DNA of 40,702 nucleotides, from the IMG/VR virus record IMGVR_UViG_3300005563_000060, positions 1-40,702 of that record; one strand, written 5' to 3'. Positions 1-6,855 of this stretch are shown here, one piece after another; the stretch's first letter is position 1; each line of letters starts with the position of its first letter. The translations under genes were made by a program, and so were the position numbers. The notes under the pieces are model-generated. The model had not been told where the DNA came from and did not search any database. It saw only the letters and a program-made list of their open reading frames with translations. This stretch comes from a virus.

Positions 1-120
1 GTATTGCTTCTTCGAGTTCGATAAGTGCCTTTCCATCTCGGTATTCAATGTCGTATAGGGGTTTTAATTGCATCATCTTCTCCACTAGTTCTTTCTTTTG
101 TAGGTCTAGCTCTGATTTTA
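1..120. repeat. Terminal direct repeat, left copy
   Basis: The first 120 bases are repeated without mismatch at the right end of the window (40583-40702). The repeat lies inside a protein-coding frame that continues correctly across the join. This is what a circular molecule cut at an arbitrary point and assembled with a fixed overlap looks like; a short true terminal redundancy is possible but less likely, since nothing else marks a physical end here. Confidence 0.97.
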
Positions 121-226
121 CAAACCCCTCGATAATCTTTCTTTCCTCATCTGGTATAAGATAAAGTTGAAACATATAACCAATCTTATTCTCTAATCTC
201 TCCTCCATACTCTGTGTGTTATTCAT
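1..226 (-). CDS. Junction-spanning small charged protein (5' part)
   Basis: ATG at 226, reading leftwards off the window edge. Joined with the right-end copy (stop TAA at 40566-40568) it gives an intact 80-residue protein, beginning MNNTQSMEERLENKIG and ending EEAIQIINP. It is rich in Glu/Lys and looks helical, without membrane segment or cysteine motif. The next gene (229-450) ends 2 bases before this start, so both belong to the tightly packed early operon. Function unknown. Its continuity across the terminal repeat is the best internal proof of circularity. Confidence 0.7.
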   Translation of the reverse strand, partial: MNNTQSMEERLENKIGYMFQLYLIPDEERKIIEGFVKSELDLQKKELVEKMMQLKPLYDIEYRDGKALIELEEAI

Positions 227-228
227 GA

Positions 229-450
229 CTAGTTTGCACAAGCTATACCTCCAATAAGATTTCCATATTCGTATTTATCTAGAACGTAACATGTGTGTAC
301 GCCGTCTTGAAAACGACTTACGCCATCGGGCATTATGTCAGACGCTGATGCTGAATTTTCAATATTTACACTTATTCTTGGCATCGTAATAATTACGAAA
401 CCAGAAAACGTTATAAATAGCACTACAATAATAATCGTTAATATTTTCAT
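229..450 (-). CDS. Small membrane-anchored or secreted protein
   Basis: 73 residues. The N-terminus (about residues 2-22, KILTIIIVVLFITFSGFVII) is a hydrophobic membrane segment or uncleaved signal anchor; the rest is polar with two cysteines (residues about 54 and 71) that could form a disulfide outside the membrane. It sits 4 bases after the neighbouring 79-residue gene in the early operon. No family recognised. A role at the host envelope, for example superinfection exclusion, is only a guess. Confidence 0.6.
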   Translation of the reverse strand: MKILTIIIVVLFITFSGFVIITMPRISVNIENSASASDIMPDGVSRFQDGVHTCYVLDKYEYGNLIGGIACAN

Positions 451-454
451 ATGG

Positions 455-694
455 TTATTTCATTAGTTTTCTTAATTCTTTTTGAGCGGTGGTGAGGGCG
501 GTATTCCAACCCTTTTGTGCCGCTTTCGCTATTCTAGCGAAACTTTGACTATCAGAAATTATCATTAGGTCAACGTCGTTGAATACAATTCTCTTCTTTG
601 ACTCCAACATCTCATCTACTCTTTTGAGGGTTGCATTCGTAACTACTTTCTCTAGTTCCTTAAAATGTTCGATTATCTCGTTATCGTTTGTCAT
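455..694 (-). CDS. Hypothetical early protein, 79 aa
   Basis: Starts MTNDNEIIEHFKELEKVV and is mostly predicted helix with many Lys/Glu; no cysteines and no membrane segment. Its ATG overlaps the TGA of the upstream 32-residue frame (691-789) in an ATGA arrangement, which suggests translational coupling. No family recognised. Confidence 0.6.
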   Translation of the reverse strand: MTNDNEIIEHFKELEKVVTNATLKRVDEMLESKKRIVFNDVDLMIISDSQSFARIAKAAQKGWNTALTTAQKELRKLMK

Positions 695-789
695 ATAATT
701 TTATCTTCCCTGTTATAAGCAATTTCACATACTTCCTTAATTGCCTTTGCGTAGTAGTTAGTAATTACCGACCATAGTTTTTTAAACAT
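691..789 (-). CDS. Tiny early protein, 32 aa
   Basis: ATG at 789, TGA at 691-693. The peptide starts MFKKLWSVITNYYAKAIKE and is amphipathic and basic. It fills the only gap between its neighbours: its start overlaps the stop of the upstream gene (782-1045) by 8 bases, and its TGA overlaps the next ATG (ATGA). That packing, typical of this operon, is the main support; there is no recognisable family. Confidence 0.45.
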   Translation of the reverse strand: MFKKLWSVITNYYAKAIKEVCEIAYNREDKII

Positions 790-1045
790 TTCGTATATAA
801 TGAAGTGCTACTCTAATTCTTTCTTTCATAATTTCTGGTAATTCCTTAATACAATCCATTCCAAGTGTTTCCTCGATAACAAGATTGTACTTAGCTATAT
901 CAAGAACTCTTTTATAAGTATTTACAGCTTTAAGTTCTTCGAGTTTAATAAGGTTAAATTCCTTTGCATGCGCCTTTGAGCAGAATACTTTTAAAGGGTG
1001 TTTTACTTCTTTTCCGCACAGCCAACAGTAGTTTTTAAAGGTCAT
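782..1045 (-). CDS. Small zinc-finger-like protein
   Basis: 87 residues. The N-terminal part has CWLCGKEV, then CSKAHAKEF, a C-x2-C...C-x3-H arrangement typical of a treble-clef or similar zinc site (residues about 7-26). The C-terminal part is helical. Its ATG overlaps the stop of rusA (1042) by 4 bases, so it is translated with the Holliday-junction resolvase. A DNA-binding or recombination accessory role is plausible from context; no named family assigned. Confidence 0.6.
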   Translation of the reverse strand: MTFKNYCWLCGKEVKHPLKVFCSKAHAKEFNLIKLEELKAVNTYKRVLDIAKYNLVIEETLGMDCIKELPEIMKERIRVALHYIRNV

Positions 1046-1407
1046 ATTTCATCAATGGTTATTTCGATCCGTGGGTTCGTTTTATCAAATCGCTTTTCGA
1101 CCGTTGCTCTTTGAATTTGAGAATCATCTACCCATACAATTCCTGTTAAGGCGTCCATGGAAAGCTTGTGAAAGTTGTCCCAGTCGCTTTTACGTTTAGT
1201 TCCAAAGTAAAGTGTTACCCATATTTCTATATCCTTAGAACTTGGTTTCCTTTTCCATTGAGACTTTGCTTGCCACTGGTAATCTTCTTTTAATGTCTTA
1301 CCGTCTGAGTTCATATACACAGTTGGAAAGTTTCCTCTACATGTATAGCGATATATATGGCCTGTGCTTTTAGGTTCGCCTTTAAGAACTATTTTGTGTG
1401 TCACCAT
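1042..1407 (-). CDS. rusA: RusA-like Holliday junction resolvase
   Basis: 121 residues, the usual length of the RusA family. The diagnostic C-terminal block is present: KSDWDNFHKLSMDALTG followed by VDDSQI, giving the family acidic residues Asp75, Asp77 (or Asp85) and Asp94/95, and Lys81. RusA proteins are Mg-dependent dimeric endonucleases that cut four-way junctions; in phages they resolve recombination intermediates or branched concatemers before packaging. It overlaps the HNH gene upstream by 26 bases and the zinc-finger gene downstream by 4, within the recombination/replication operon that also has exonuclease, annealing protein and SSB. Confidence 0.88.
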   Translation of the reverse strand: MVTHKIVLKGEPKSTGHIYRYTCRGNFPTVYMNSDGKTLKEDYQWQAKSQWKRKPSSKDIEIWVTLYFGTKRKSDWDNFHKLSMDALTGIVWVDDSQIQRATVEKRFDKTNPRIEITIDEI

Positions 1408-1732
1408 ACTTTTTATTTAACCGTATCTTTAAGAGTGAATAATTAACTGCTTTACTGATTGCATCAAGTTGTCGAAAATTAGCACGATTAAGGGCTATCC
1501 ATATGTTCTTTTCCTTGTTTAAATCGCCGCTATCTTGAAATGTGTTTACTGAGTGATGATATTCACAAAGTGGAATCAAGCTCCATAGTTCATCGAGTTG
1601 GCGGCCACCATAGATGATCGTGTGTTCAATCGTGATTCGACCGCTACACCCGCCATCCATAGCTCGTGCACACTTTTTGTAGTAAGGATCATGGTCAATA
1701 GCCTCACGGTTCTTCTTAGAGATAGGCCTCAT
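1382..1732 (-). CDS. HNH-type endonuclease
   Basis: 116 residues. CARAMDGGCSGRITIEHTI, then SLIPLCEYHHSVN, resembles the beta-beta-alpha metal nuclease core: the His after ITIE, the Leu-Cys and the final His-His occupy HNH positions, and the two early Cys may form part of a zinc knuckle. It sits directly upstream of rusA and overlaps it. In phage operons such proteins can act like NinG-type recombination nucleases or be free-standing HNH enzymes; the sequence alone does not decide which. Confidence 0.7.
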   Translation of the reverse strand: MRPISKKNREAIDHDPYYKKCARAMDGGCSGRITIEHTIIYGGRQLDELWSLIPLCEYHHSVNTFQDSGDLNKEKNIWIALNRANFRQLDAISKAVNYSLLKIRLNKKYGDTQNSS

Positions 1733-1835
1733 ATTTAGTTGTTAAGGTGCTAATAATTTTTATTGAGATGGTATCTGAGTCGGGTTTGAGGTGAAACGTG
1801 GTTCACCGACGATTATATTGACAATGGGAGGCCTT
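1733..1835 (-). other. 103-bp gap with a small dyad
   Basis: One of the few gaps in the early operon. It contains the dyad GGTGAA-N6-TTCACC (1790-1807 on the plus strand) and, on the minus strand, ATTGTCAATATAATC just before it, which could be a -10-like TATAAT without a good -35. There is no terminator T-run. An internal promoter or processing hairpin is possible; nothing else is visible. Confidence 0.25.
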
Positions 1836-2222
1836 CTAATAGTTTGTTATATAACCCGCTTCAACAGGATTCGGTAATGGGACGTTAGTAAGGGCACATA
1901 TTTTGTCTAAATAAGTTCCGAAGTCCGATTTACTTAGCTTTGTTGTACTCGCTGGTATCTTCAGTTCAATTCCAAGCACATTTTTGAACTCTGGGGGAAG
2001 AAACTTTCTTTTGAACAGATCGTGTAAATCCTGTGCGGTATTTCCTGTTTCCCTTTCGATTATTCCGAGGTACAACCAGTAATAAGAATTTTGACTATCA
2101 CTCCTCTTCGCCTTCACCACCTCTATCTTCACTTTCTTACCTTTGTTGTCTTCTAAGAATTGCCTGATTGATGCGCTTTTAAGTTCTAGCAGGCCGTCCT
2201 TATCTATTGTTGTTAGTATCAT
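1836..2222 (-). CDS. NinB/Orf-like recombination protein (putative)
   Basis: 128 residues. The segment KAKRSDSQNSYYWLYLG followed by ERETGNTAQDLHDLFKRKFLPP and TTKLSKSDFGTYLDKI matches the general pattern of a common phage protein class related to lambda NinB/Orf: (R)S..QN.Y.W......E.TG....LH..FK..FL followed by S T..L....F..YL..I. Such proteins bind single-stranded DNA and help load recombinases. It overlaps the MT-A70 gene by 23 bases and is close to rusA, which agrees with a recombination role. Family assignment is from pattern recall, not a search. Confidence 0.6.
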   Translation of the reverse strand: MILTTIDKDGLLELKSASIRQFLEDNKGKKVKIEVVKAKRSDSQNSYYWLYLGIIERETGNTAQDLHDLFKRKFLPPEFKNVLGIELKIPASTTKLSKSDFGTYLDKICALTNVPLPNPVEAGYITNY

Positions 2223-2751
2223 TTAACTCAATATCATTTGGTAATTCATTTCCCCATATATCCCAACCTTCCGTCTTTTCTCTGGCAAATAATTCTATTC
2301 GTGGTAAATCTCCGCTAACGTCAAGAATCATGTCTCTGAACATTTTAGGCTTTTCAGAATGTTTAAGTCTTTTATGTTCAAACCAAGTTGTATCAATCCT
2401 TTTCTTAGCTTTTAATATTCCTCGACGACAGAATAATAGGTGTTCTGTAGTTTGTACGAACGTTCCACCAATACCTATTCCGTGTTTAGGTTTACACCAA
2501 GTAAGTAGACAAGAAACTTTATACCCCCAAGCTTCAGCGACATCATATGATTCTTTTATATATTTATTTATCGTCCATAGATAAAGATGGCTATCAGCAT
2601 CACCAAGTTCTTTTATCGGTAGATTCTTAATCTCGTCTATTGACATGGTGGGGTACGGTAGTGGCTTACTAGGGCCGTTACTATTCCAGTCAGGCCCCCT
2701 TTTTACATCCCAAGGTGGGTCAGCATAGATAACTTTATATTTCTTTTTCAT
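2200..2751 (-). CDS. MT-A70-family adenine methyltransferase
   Basis: 183 residues. DPPW at residues 11-14 is the catalytic motif of adenine-N6 methyltransferases, followed by PYPTMSIDEIKNLPI and the SAM-side block HLYLWTINKYI, VSCLLTWCKPK and EHLLFCRRG, in the order typical of phage MT-A70 enzymes (MunI/Ime4-like). It would methylate adenine in DNA, probably protecting the phage genome from host restriction. No cognate nuclease lies beside it, so it looks like an orphan methyltransferase. It overlaps the NinB-like gene. Confidence 0.88.
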   Translation of the reverse strand: MKKKYKVIYADPPWDVKRGPDWNSNGPSKPLPYPTMSIDEIKNLPIKELGDADSHLYLWTINKYIKESYDVAEAWGYKVSCLLTWCKPKHGIGIGGTFVQTTEHLLFCRRGILKAKKRIDTTWFEHKRLKHSEKPKMFRDMILDVSGDLPRIELFAREKTEGWDIWGNELPNDIELNDTNNNR

Positions 2752-2769
2752 AGTCCTTGGTTATGGGAG

Positions 2770-3000
2770 TTACTTAGTTTTAAGCCAGAGTTTATCGGGA
2801 TTTTTATTGCTAAAGTTCCATTTGTTATCATCGTCCCATTCGCCTAAATCTTTAGTTTCGCACTTACCGAAACTGATTAAGTTATCATCAAGTGCATTTT
2901 CTATACCCGTCTTTATATCCTCTAACCCAAATACATTATTTATTTCTGCAACATACAAGGTAATTTTATATATTGGGGTTACTGGTTCTTTCTTGGACAT
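2770..3000 (-). CDS. Hypothetical early protein, 76 aa
   Basis: Begins MSKKEPVTPIYKITLYVAEI and ends in an aromatic, Asp/Asn-rich tail (EWDDDNKWNFSNKNPDKLW). No membrane segment and a single cysteine. Overall acidic; possibly a small alpha/beta protein. It lies between the MT-A70 gene and a 100-residue hypothetical gene, about 18 bases from each. Not recognised. Confidence 0.6.
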   Translation of the reverse strand: MSKKEPVTPIYKITLYVAEINNVFGLEDIKTGIENALDDNLISFGKCETKDLGEWDDDNKWNFSNKNPDKLWLKTK

Positions 3001-3018
3001 CTCTTTTTAGTTAATTTG

Positions 3019-3321
3019 TTAATCTTTAAAAACAAGCTTTCGCATATCTTCGAGGTGCTTTTCTGTAGCTTCTAGCTTTCCAAGCGTATGTCCTTTGTCT
3101 GGTTTATATCCAAGTTGTGAGAGTTCATTAGAAAGTTCCTGAAGCATTTCTGGCTCAAGTTCTATAATTGGTTTAACGTCCATCAATTCACCCTGCTTAT
3201 AGGATTTGATACTGCCATCTGGCTGCAACACATCCGTACCTCCGTTCCATCTCCTGAATATATAGACTTCCCTAGTGACCTTGTACCCGACGTCTTTTAT
3301 CTTTATTTGCCAGTTTTCCAT
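3019..3321 (-). CDS. Hypothetical early protein, 100 aa
   Basis: Begins MENWQIKIKDVGYKVTREVY. The first half looks like beta strands with a glycine/aspartate turn (LQPDGSIKSY); the second half is helical (LEPEMLQELSNELSQLG). Its first 50 bases overlap the end of the 66-residue frame upstream (3272-3472), an unusually long overlap for this operon. Family unknown. Confidence 0.6.
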   Translation of the reverse strand: MENWQIKIKDVGYKVTREVYIFRRWNGGTDVLQPDGSIKSYKQGELMDVKPIIELEPEMLQELSNELSQLGYKPDKGHTLGKLEATEKHLEDMRKLVFKD

Positions 3322-3472
3322 TTTTCTTAGTTAGTGGATAAAACGCATATTCCCCATCCCTCACAGCATTCATAAACTTCTCTAACCTCTGTAACCTTTC
3401 CTCAGCGTTTAGCTTTAGTTCCCTTATCTCCATTTCCTTGAAGGAGATGAGGAGTTTGTCGAAGCGGGTCAT
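3272..3472 (-). CDS. Small basic helical protein, 66 aa
   Basis: ATG at 3472 overlaps the stop of the HNH gene upstream by 4 bases, a translational-coupling arrangement. The peptide is highly charged (MEIRELKLNAEERLQRLEKF) with a basic end (KDKRRRVQGH), compatible with nucleic-acid or protein contact. Its last 50 bases overlap the following 100-residue gene in another frame, so one of the two boundaries may be wrong. Not recognised. Confidence 0.45.
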   Translation of the reverse strand: MTRFDKLLISFKEMEIRELKLNAEERLQRLEKFMNAVRDGEYAFYPLTKKNGKLANKDKRRRVQGH

Positions 3473-3732
3473 GGATTAAACTGTTCATGCTTTCTAATTT
3501 CTTGCGCAAAGTGTGCAGTAAATCTTTTCATAACCTCTCTAACCCGTTCGTCAGTAAAATCAATCTTTCCGCCTTTATTTGAGTTACATTTTTGACACAC
3601 AAGCTCGATCATAGAAGATTGCAGTGTTTTCAAACCAAAGTTCTCAAGAGCTTTATTGAACCATTGTGGTACAACATGGTCTTGTGTCATTTCAGCCACC
3701 GAATCACATTTAAGACATTTTCCTATTGCCAT
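3469..3732 (-). CDS. HNH endonuclease
   Basis: 87 residues, almost entirely the HNH fold: zinc knuckle CLKC (about residues 6-9), then TQDHVVPQWF with the catalytic His, and the second knuckle CQKCNSNKGG near residues 47-56. The D-H-V-V-P-x-x-F and C-x2-C-N-x2-K-G pattern is typical of McrA/Cas9-like HNH proteins. No terminase or capsid gene adjoins it, so it is not the packaging-associated HNH seen in HK97-like phages; a role in DNA processing or homing is possible. It is translated with the next gene through a 4-base overlap. Confidence 0.8.
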   Translation of the reverse strand: MAIGKCLKCDSVAEMTQDHVVPQWFNKALENFGLKTLQSSMIELVCQKCNSNKGGKIDFTDERVREVMKRFTAHFAQEIRKHEQFNP

Positions 3733-3754
3733 TAGTTTATTCTCATCTTATCGG

Positions 3755-4171
3755 CTAGTAATCTCTTGGGTTTTCCCTTTTATCAAACTCTTCGTTTTCC
3801 TTTTCATAGTCAGTTCTAATTGGATTGAGGGTAATATTGGCAGTTCTGAATATTACATTACCTGTTCTGTATTTCCATTTCTCATATTGTTTTAAGAACT
3901 CCATATGATTGTCAAAAGGGCATAAGATTTGTTCCTTTCCATCTTCACTCATAACGACTTTTACTACTGGTTCATAGAAGGTTTTGCCTTTGTAAGTTCT
4001 TTCTTCAAGGGTTATATATTTCCTATCTCGCATAACAACCATATCTGGGTGTACGTCTAACTTCTGAGCTTCTGAAAGGGCCGATCTAAATTCTTCTTGG
4101 TACTTCTTAAAATCACCCTCGGTATAGGTTTTTTTTGGTAGAGACAATGTCTCCTTTTCAATTTTTGCCAC
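3755..4171 (-). CDS. Hypothetical early protein, 138 aa
   Basis: Begins MAKIEKETLSLPKKTYTEGD. Mixed charged protein with a central strand-rich part (MVVMRDRKYITLEERTYKG) and an acidic/basic tail ending KRENPRDY. It overlaps the end of the replisome-organiser gene by 14 bases, so it may be a replication accessory. No motif identifies it. Confidence 0.6.
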   Translation of the reverse strand: MAKIEKETLSLPKKTYTEGDFKKYQEEFRSALSEAQKLDVHPDMVVMRDRKYITLEERTYKGKTFYEPVVKVVMSEDGKEQILCPFDNHMEFLKQYEKWKYRTGNVIFRTANITLNPIRTDYEKENEEFDKRENPRDY

Positions 4172-4886
4172 TTTTAAGTTTTGTTAAGTCTCTTTTAATA
4201 AGCTTTCCAACCGTTGCTAAGTTCCATGGATAGTCGGCGGTCTTCATTAGGTAGTCCATAGTGTTTATCAATTGACTGTTCGTATAAGCCCCAAGGTCTG
4301 CTTGCTTGATGTGAGCTAGGCACATTCGCAAGTCTTGATGAGATGCAGTCTTTGAAGGGAAAGTCAGTTTTGCCTTAGTCCAATAGAGAGCGATAATGTT
4401 GTGATCTCTTCGAGGTGAATCCTCTAAGCTCTTGATTGCCTCCTGCAAGTTGAATTTAGATTCCTCTTCTGCGCTTTGCGCAGTATCTTTCTTTACCTTC
4501 TTTACATTCTTACATTCTTGAATGTGTCCATCTGTTGTCCGCTTGTTGTCCGCTTGTTGTCCATTCTGTTGGTAACTTTCCCAGTTAAGTATTGTTATTA
4601 GCCGAAATTTGTTGTTTTTTTGTTGTCCGATTTGTCGGTCTTTCTCGTAAAAAGTTAAAAGTCTTTCAACACTAGTTTCGGGTATTCCTGTGCTCTCTGA
4701 TAGTTGTTTTCTACCTGTAACAAATTGGCCCTTATTCAGTTTTTGGGTTTTACCGTTCCACATAAACTCCGTGTCACCATGACTTGCTAGGAGTAGGAGT
4801 TCGACCCAAAGATGAACATAGTGAGATTTGTTGTAGTAGCTCTTCTTGCGAAGCTTTCTATGTATCTTAATCCAGCCTGTTTCCAC
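4158..4886 (-). CDS. Replisome organiser (phage O/DnaD-like, wHTH)
   Basis: 242 residues. The N-terminus METGWIKIHRKLRKKSYY, then LWVELLLLASH, LNKGQFVTGRKQLSESTG and FRLITILNWESYQQ follows the standard layout of phage replication-initiation proteins with a winged-helix origin-binding domain (about residues 1-105). A low-complexity linker (Asp/Lys/Glu) follows, then a C-terminal helical domain (about 135-235) that in relatives recruits the helicase loader or helicase. No helicase or polymerase gene is visible, so this protein probably hands the origin to host machinery. Origins in such phages often lie inside this gene; the linker region 4540-4620, with short repeated TGTTGTCCG units, is a candidate. 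Confidence 0.75.
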   Translation of the reverse strand: METGWIKIHRKLRKKSYYNKSHYVHLWVELLLLASHGDTEFMWNGKTQKLNKGQFVTGRKQLSESTGIPETSVERLLTFYEKDRQIGQQKNNKFRLITILNWESYQQNGQQADNKRTTDGHIQECKNVKKVKKDTAQSAEEESKFNLQEAIKSLEDSPRRDHNIIALYWTKAKLTFPSKTASHQDLRMCLAHIKQADLGAYTNSQLINTMDYLMKTADYPWNLATVGKLIKRDLTKLKSGKN

Positions 4887-4896
4887 GTTTATAGAG

Positions 4897-5160
4897 TTAT
4901 TTGAATAATCTATCCTGCACCTTGTAGGGGCTTTCTACTGCTTGTTTTAATCTATAAAGACAGACTCTAGGACCTTTGTTATTTATCTGCTGGTAGTTAA
5001 CTTCTAGTATTCCGTCTAGTACTGCGTATCTGCATATACGGCTGGTAGAAGAGGCTTTAGAGCCTAATTTAGCCCGCACATGGTCTTCTAGGACTCCTGC
5101 AAAGACAAAATCTTTACCTGTTAAGTATTCTTTAACAGTTTCAAGTACTGATTTTTTCAT
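4897..5160 (-). CDS. Small winged-helix protein
   Basis: 87 residues. The pattern of helices (SVLETVKEYLTGKDFVFAG, then a probable recognition helix STSRICRYAVLDG) and a terminal strand pair (ILEVNYQQINNKGPRVCLYRLK) fits a small winged-helix domain. Directly upstream (10 bases) of the replisome-organiser gene. It may regulate the operon or assist initiation; DNA binding is inferred from fold pattern only. Confidence 0.55.
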   Translation of the reverse strand: MKKSVLETVKEYLTGKDFVFAGVLEDHVRAKLGSKASSTSRICRYAVLDGILEVNYQQINNKGPRVCLYRLKQAVESPYKVQDRLFK

Positions 5161-5161
5161 G

Positions 5162-5308
5162 TTAGTTTTTAGGTTTATCTATTCCACATCTGACGCAGAA
5201 ATTTGTTTGGATTACCTTTGTTCTTCCTATGTATTTCATCACCTTTGTCTTTTCTACAAGAAGGAACTTATGTCCCCACAACCAGCACCAGAACGTTCCT
5301 ATTTTCAT
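5162..5308 (-). CDS. Small zinc-ribbon protein, copy 1
   Basis: 48 residues from the ATG at 5308 (the frame is open further upstream, but the paralogue at 5445-5552 aligns from this Met). Pattern: KIGTFWCWLWGHKF at the N-terminus, CVRCGIDK at the C-terminus. The Cys/His in W-C-W-L-W-G-H-K and the final C-x2-C could form one zinc site. Only the loop between them differs in length from the second copy, pointing to tandem duplication. Function unknown. Confidence 0.6.
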   Translation of the reverse strand: MKIGTFWCWLWGHKFLLVEKTKVMKYIGRTKVIQTNFCVRCGIDKPKN

Positions 5309-5425
5309 TGTTAATTTATTAGAGAGAGTGACGGAGTGATACAGATAAGTGCGCCGTGTTAAACGCACAACACTTTTTAGAGTCCAGCGTATAAGTTGTT
5401 CCGCCCCTCTAACCTCTGTATCTTT

Positions 5426-5444
5426 CCACCACTCTCTGTGGTGG
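5426..5444 (-). other. Perfect 7-bp hairpin between duplicated zinc-ribbon genes
   Basis: CCACCAC-TCTCT-GTGGTGG forms a perfect stem with a 5-nt loop. On the minus strand it follows directly on the TAA of the 35-residue gene and is not followed by a T-run. It could be a pause, processing or stability hairpin. A second, weaker set of competing 5-bp repeats (GTGCG/CGCAC with GTGTT/AACAC) lies at 5349-5373. Confidence 0.45.
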
Positions 5445-5552
5445 TTAAACTTTATCTATTCCGCATCTAACACAATAGTGATATTGGTGCCAACCAAGAG
5501 GTGAAGAAAATTTGTGTCCAAACAGCAAACACCAAAATGTGCCTATTCTCAT
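5445..5552 (-). CDS. Small zinc-ribbon protein, copy 2
   Basis: 35 residues: RIGTFWCLLFGHKF at the N-terminus and YCVRCGIDKV at the end. It is clearly related to the 48-residue protein at 5162-5308 (GTFWC.L.GHKF ... CVRCGIDK). The ATG overlaps the TGA of the upstream gene (5549-5749) as ATGA, which supports its being translated. Likely a product of tandem duplication with later loss of the middle loop. Function unknown. Confidence 0.6.
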   Translation of the reverse strand: MRIGTFWCLLFGHKFSSPLGWHQYHYCVRCGIDKV

Positions 5553-5749
5553 ATAAGTAGATATTTCTTAATTTCCCTTCCCAAACAGAAAACTGAAACC
5601 TTGTTAGATTTCAGTTCCTGCTTAGAATATTCTGGTAATGGGGCGGGTTTCGACTCCCTAGCCCAGCGAATCCAATCTTCCTTTTCTATGATTGCGTTAA
5701 TCCATTCGTAGTACCCTTTGTGGTACTTTTTAAGTGGTGGGTGGATCAT
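5549..5749 (-). CDS. Hypothetical early protein, 66 aa
   Basis: Begins MIHPPLKKYHKGYYEWINAI; basic, aromatic-rich, one cysteine. It overlaps its upstream neighbour by 4 bases and its downstream neighbour by 4 bases (ATGA), so it is well embedded in the operon. Not recognised. Confidence 0.55.
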   Translation of the reverse strand: MIHPPLKKYHKGYYEWINAIIEKEDWIRWARESKPAPLPEYSKQELKSNKVSVFCLGREIKKYLLI

Positions 5750-5973
5750 AGACTGGTAATAATTTGTTCTAATTTGATTAAGTCTCCTTTACTACAAAAC
5801 TCGTAGTGAATAAGTTTTTTAACAGGGTCAAACTTTCCAACCGTTATTCGTTTCTTTCCATTCCACACGTCCATGAAAGTATCAGCGTTATAGAATCGAG
5901 CCTTTCTTTGTTCTTGATCTTCAAAATCAAGAATCCAGCCGAGACATGATACTAATTCGATTATTTCTTTCAT
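5746..5973 (-). CDS. Hypothetical early protein, 75 aa
   Basis: Begins MKEIIELVSCLGWILDFEDQ. Compact alpha/beta appearance with a strand pair (WNGKKRITVGKFDPVKKLIHYEF) and a final helix (DLIKLEQIITSL). Lies directly downstream of the SSB-like gene. No family recognised. Confidence 0.6.
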   Translation of the reverse strand: MKEIIELVSCLGWILDFEDQEQRKARFYNADTFMDVWNGKKRITVGKFDPVKKLIHYEFCSKGDLIKLEQIITSL

Positions 5974-5975
5974 GG

Positions 5976-6266
5976 CTAGAACGGAATATCCTCTGGATTA
6001 ATCTCCTCTGTTGGATAATCTATATCAGTTCCTCTAACCTTTTCTGGCGGTTTCTGTAGGCTCTGGTGAAACTTCTCATCATCTTTATCAGCTTTTGGTT
6101 TTTGTTCAAACACTCCGAATTTAGTATTCGGGAACATGTTAAGTTCGAGAATAAAGCTATCATTCTTACCCTCTGTTGCCTGAAACCACACGAGCGCACC
6201 AACATTAGACCAATAAGTTTTTCCGTCCTTACCCTCTTTCGGAACTGACACGTTATATCGTTTCAT
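5976..6266 (-). CDS. Single-stranded DNA-binding-like protein
   Basis: 96 residues from the ATG at 6266; a TTG just before is open but less likely. A strand-rich body (RYNVSVPKEGKDGKTYWSNV, then LVWFQATEGKNDSFILELNM) resembles the compact OB-fold single-strand-binding proteins of many small phages. The acidic end, EEINPEDIPF, mirrors the SSB C-terminal tip (D-D-I-P-F) that docks recombination and replication partners. It overlaps the exonuclease gene by 14 bases and completes an exonuclease, annealing protein and SSB set. Confidence 0.7.
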   Translation of the reverse strand: MKRYNVSVPKEGKDGKTYWSNVGALVWFQATEGKNDSFILELNMFPNTKFGVFEQKPKADKDDEKFHQSLQKPPEKVRGTDIDYPTEEINPEDIPF

Positions 6267-6855
6267 CAATTTTTTGTTTAATTGCTAATATCTTTTCTTT
6301 TCCCTTTTCCAATCCCTCCTTTAATGCTTTGAACTTTTCTTCGTCTGGTGTAATTCGGTAGACACAAACTGACTTTTTGTAATTCGGGTTATACATCACC
6401 AAGTCCCACCATTTTCTTCCTGTAATAAGTAAGTTCATTTGGATTTGCCAAATGTGCCCGCTATCAATTTCACTTTCACCATTCAAGAGAAACTTAAAAT
6501 ACTTGTTATCTGCAACACATTTAATTTCAATACCGCCGTCTTCACCTATAAGGCCGTCTGGCGAACAACCAGAGAACTCATTGTGTTCGATAAATCCAAC
6601 CTGTTCCACTTTTACATCGTTCTCAAACTCGTATATCTCCCTTGCGATAGGTTCTAGCTCGTTTCCGCGATCCGTATGTTCGCTAGAGAACTGTTCTTTT
6701 TCAGCGGTTGAGTAGTATTCGGCCATTAACTCTGTGATGTAGGTATCTAGGCCTTTACCGTTGTTTCCAATAGCGGTTGCGTGTGAGGCTGTCATTTTCC
6801 CCTTTCTCACATCGAACCATTCCTGTGTACCTTGTTCGTGATTATGAATTTGCAT
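6253..6855 (-). CDS. Lambda exonuclease/YqaJ-type recombination nuclease
   Basis: 200 residues, close to lambda exonuclease. Family motifs in order: QGTQEWFDVRKGKMTAS (residues 8-24), DRGNELEPIAR (62-72), GCSPDGLIG with Asp100, and GIEIKC with Glu110 and Lys112. This is the D...E-x-K core of the PD-(D/E)XK fold. It should digest 5' ends of duplex DNA to expose single strands for the annealing protein encoded just upstream (overlap of 14 bases). Such enzymes work as trimers in phage Red-type recombination. Confidence 0.9.
   Translation of the reverse strand: MQIHNHEQGTQEWFDVRKGKMTASHATAIGNNGKGLDTYITELMAEYYSTAEKEQFSSEHTDRGNELEPIAREIYEFENDVKVEQVGFIEHNEFSGCSPDGLIGEDGGIEIKCVADNKYFKFLLNGESEIDSGHIWQIQMNLLITGRKWWDLVMYNPNYKKSVCVYRITPDEEKFKALKEGLEKGKEKILAIKQKIDETI

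Noticed and set aside
5349-5373. Compact pseudoknot GTGCG/CGCAC with GTGTT/AACAC
   Set aside because: Stems are only 5 bp and no linker is left to cross the first stem, so chance is likely. Mentioned only with the nearby hairpin.
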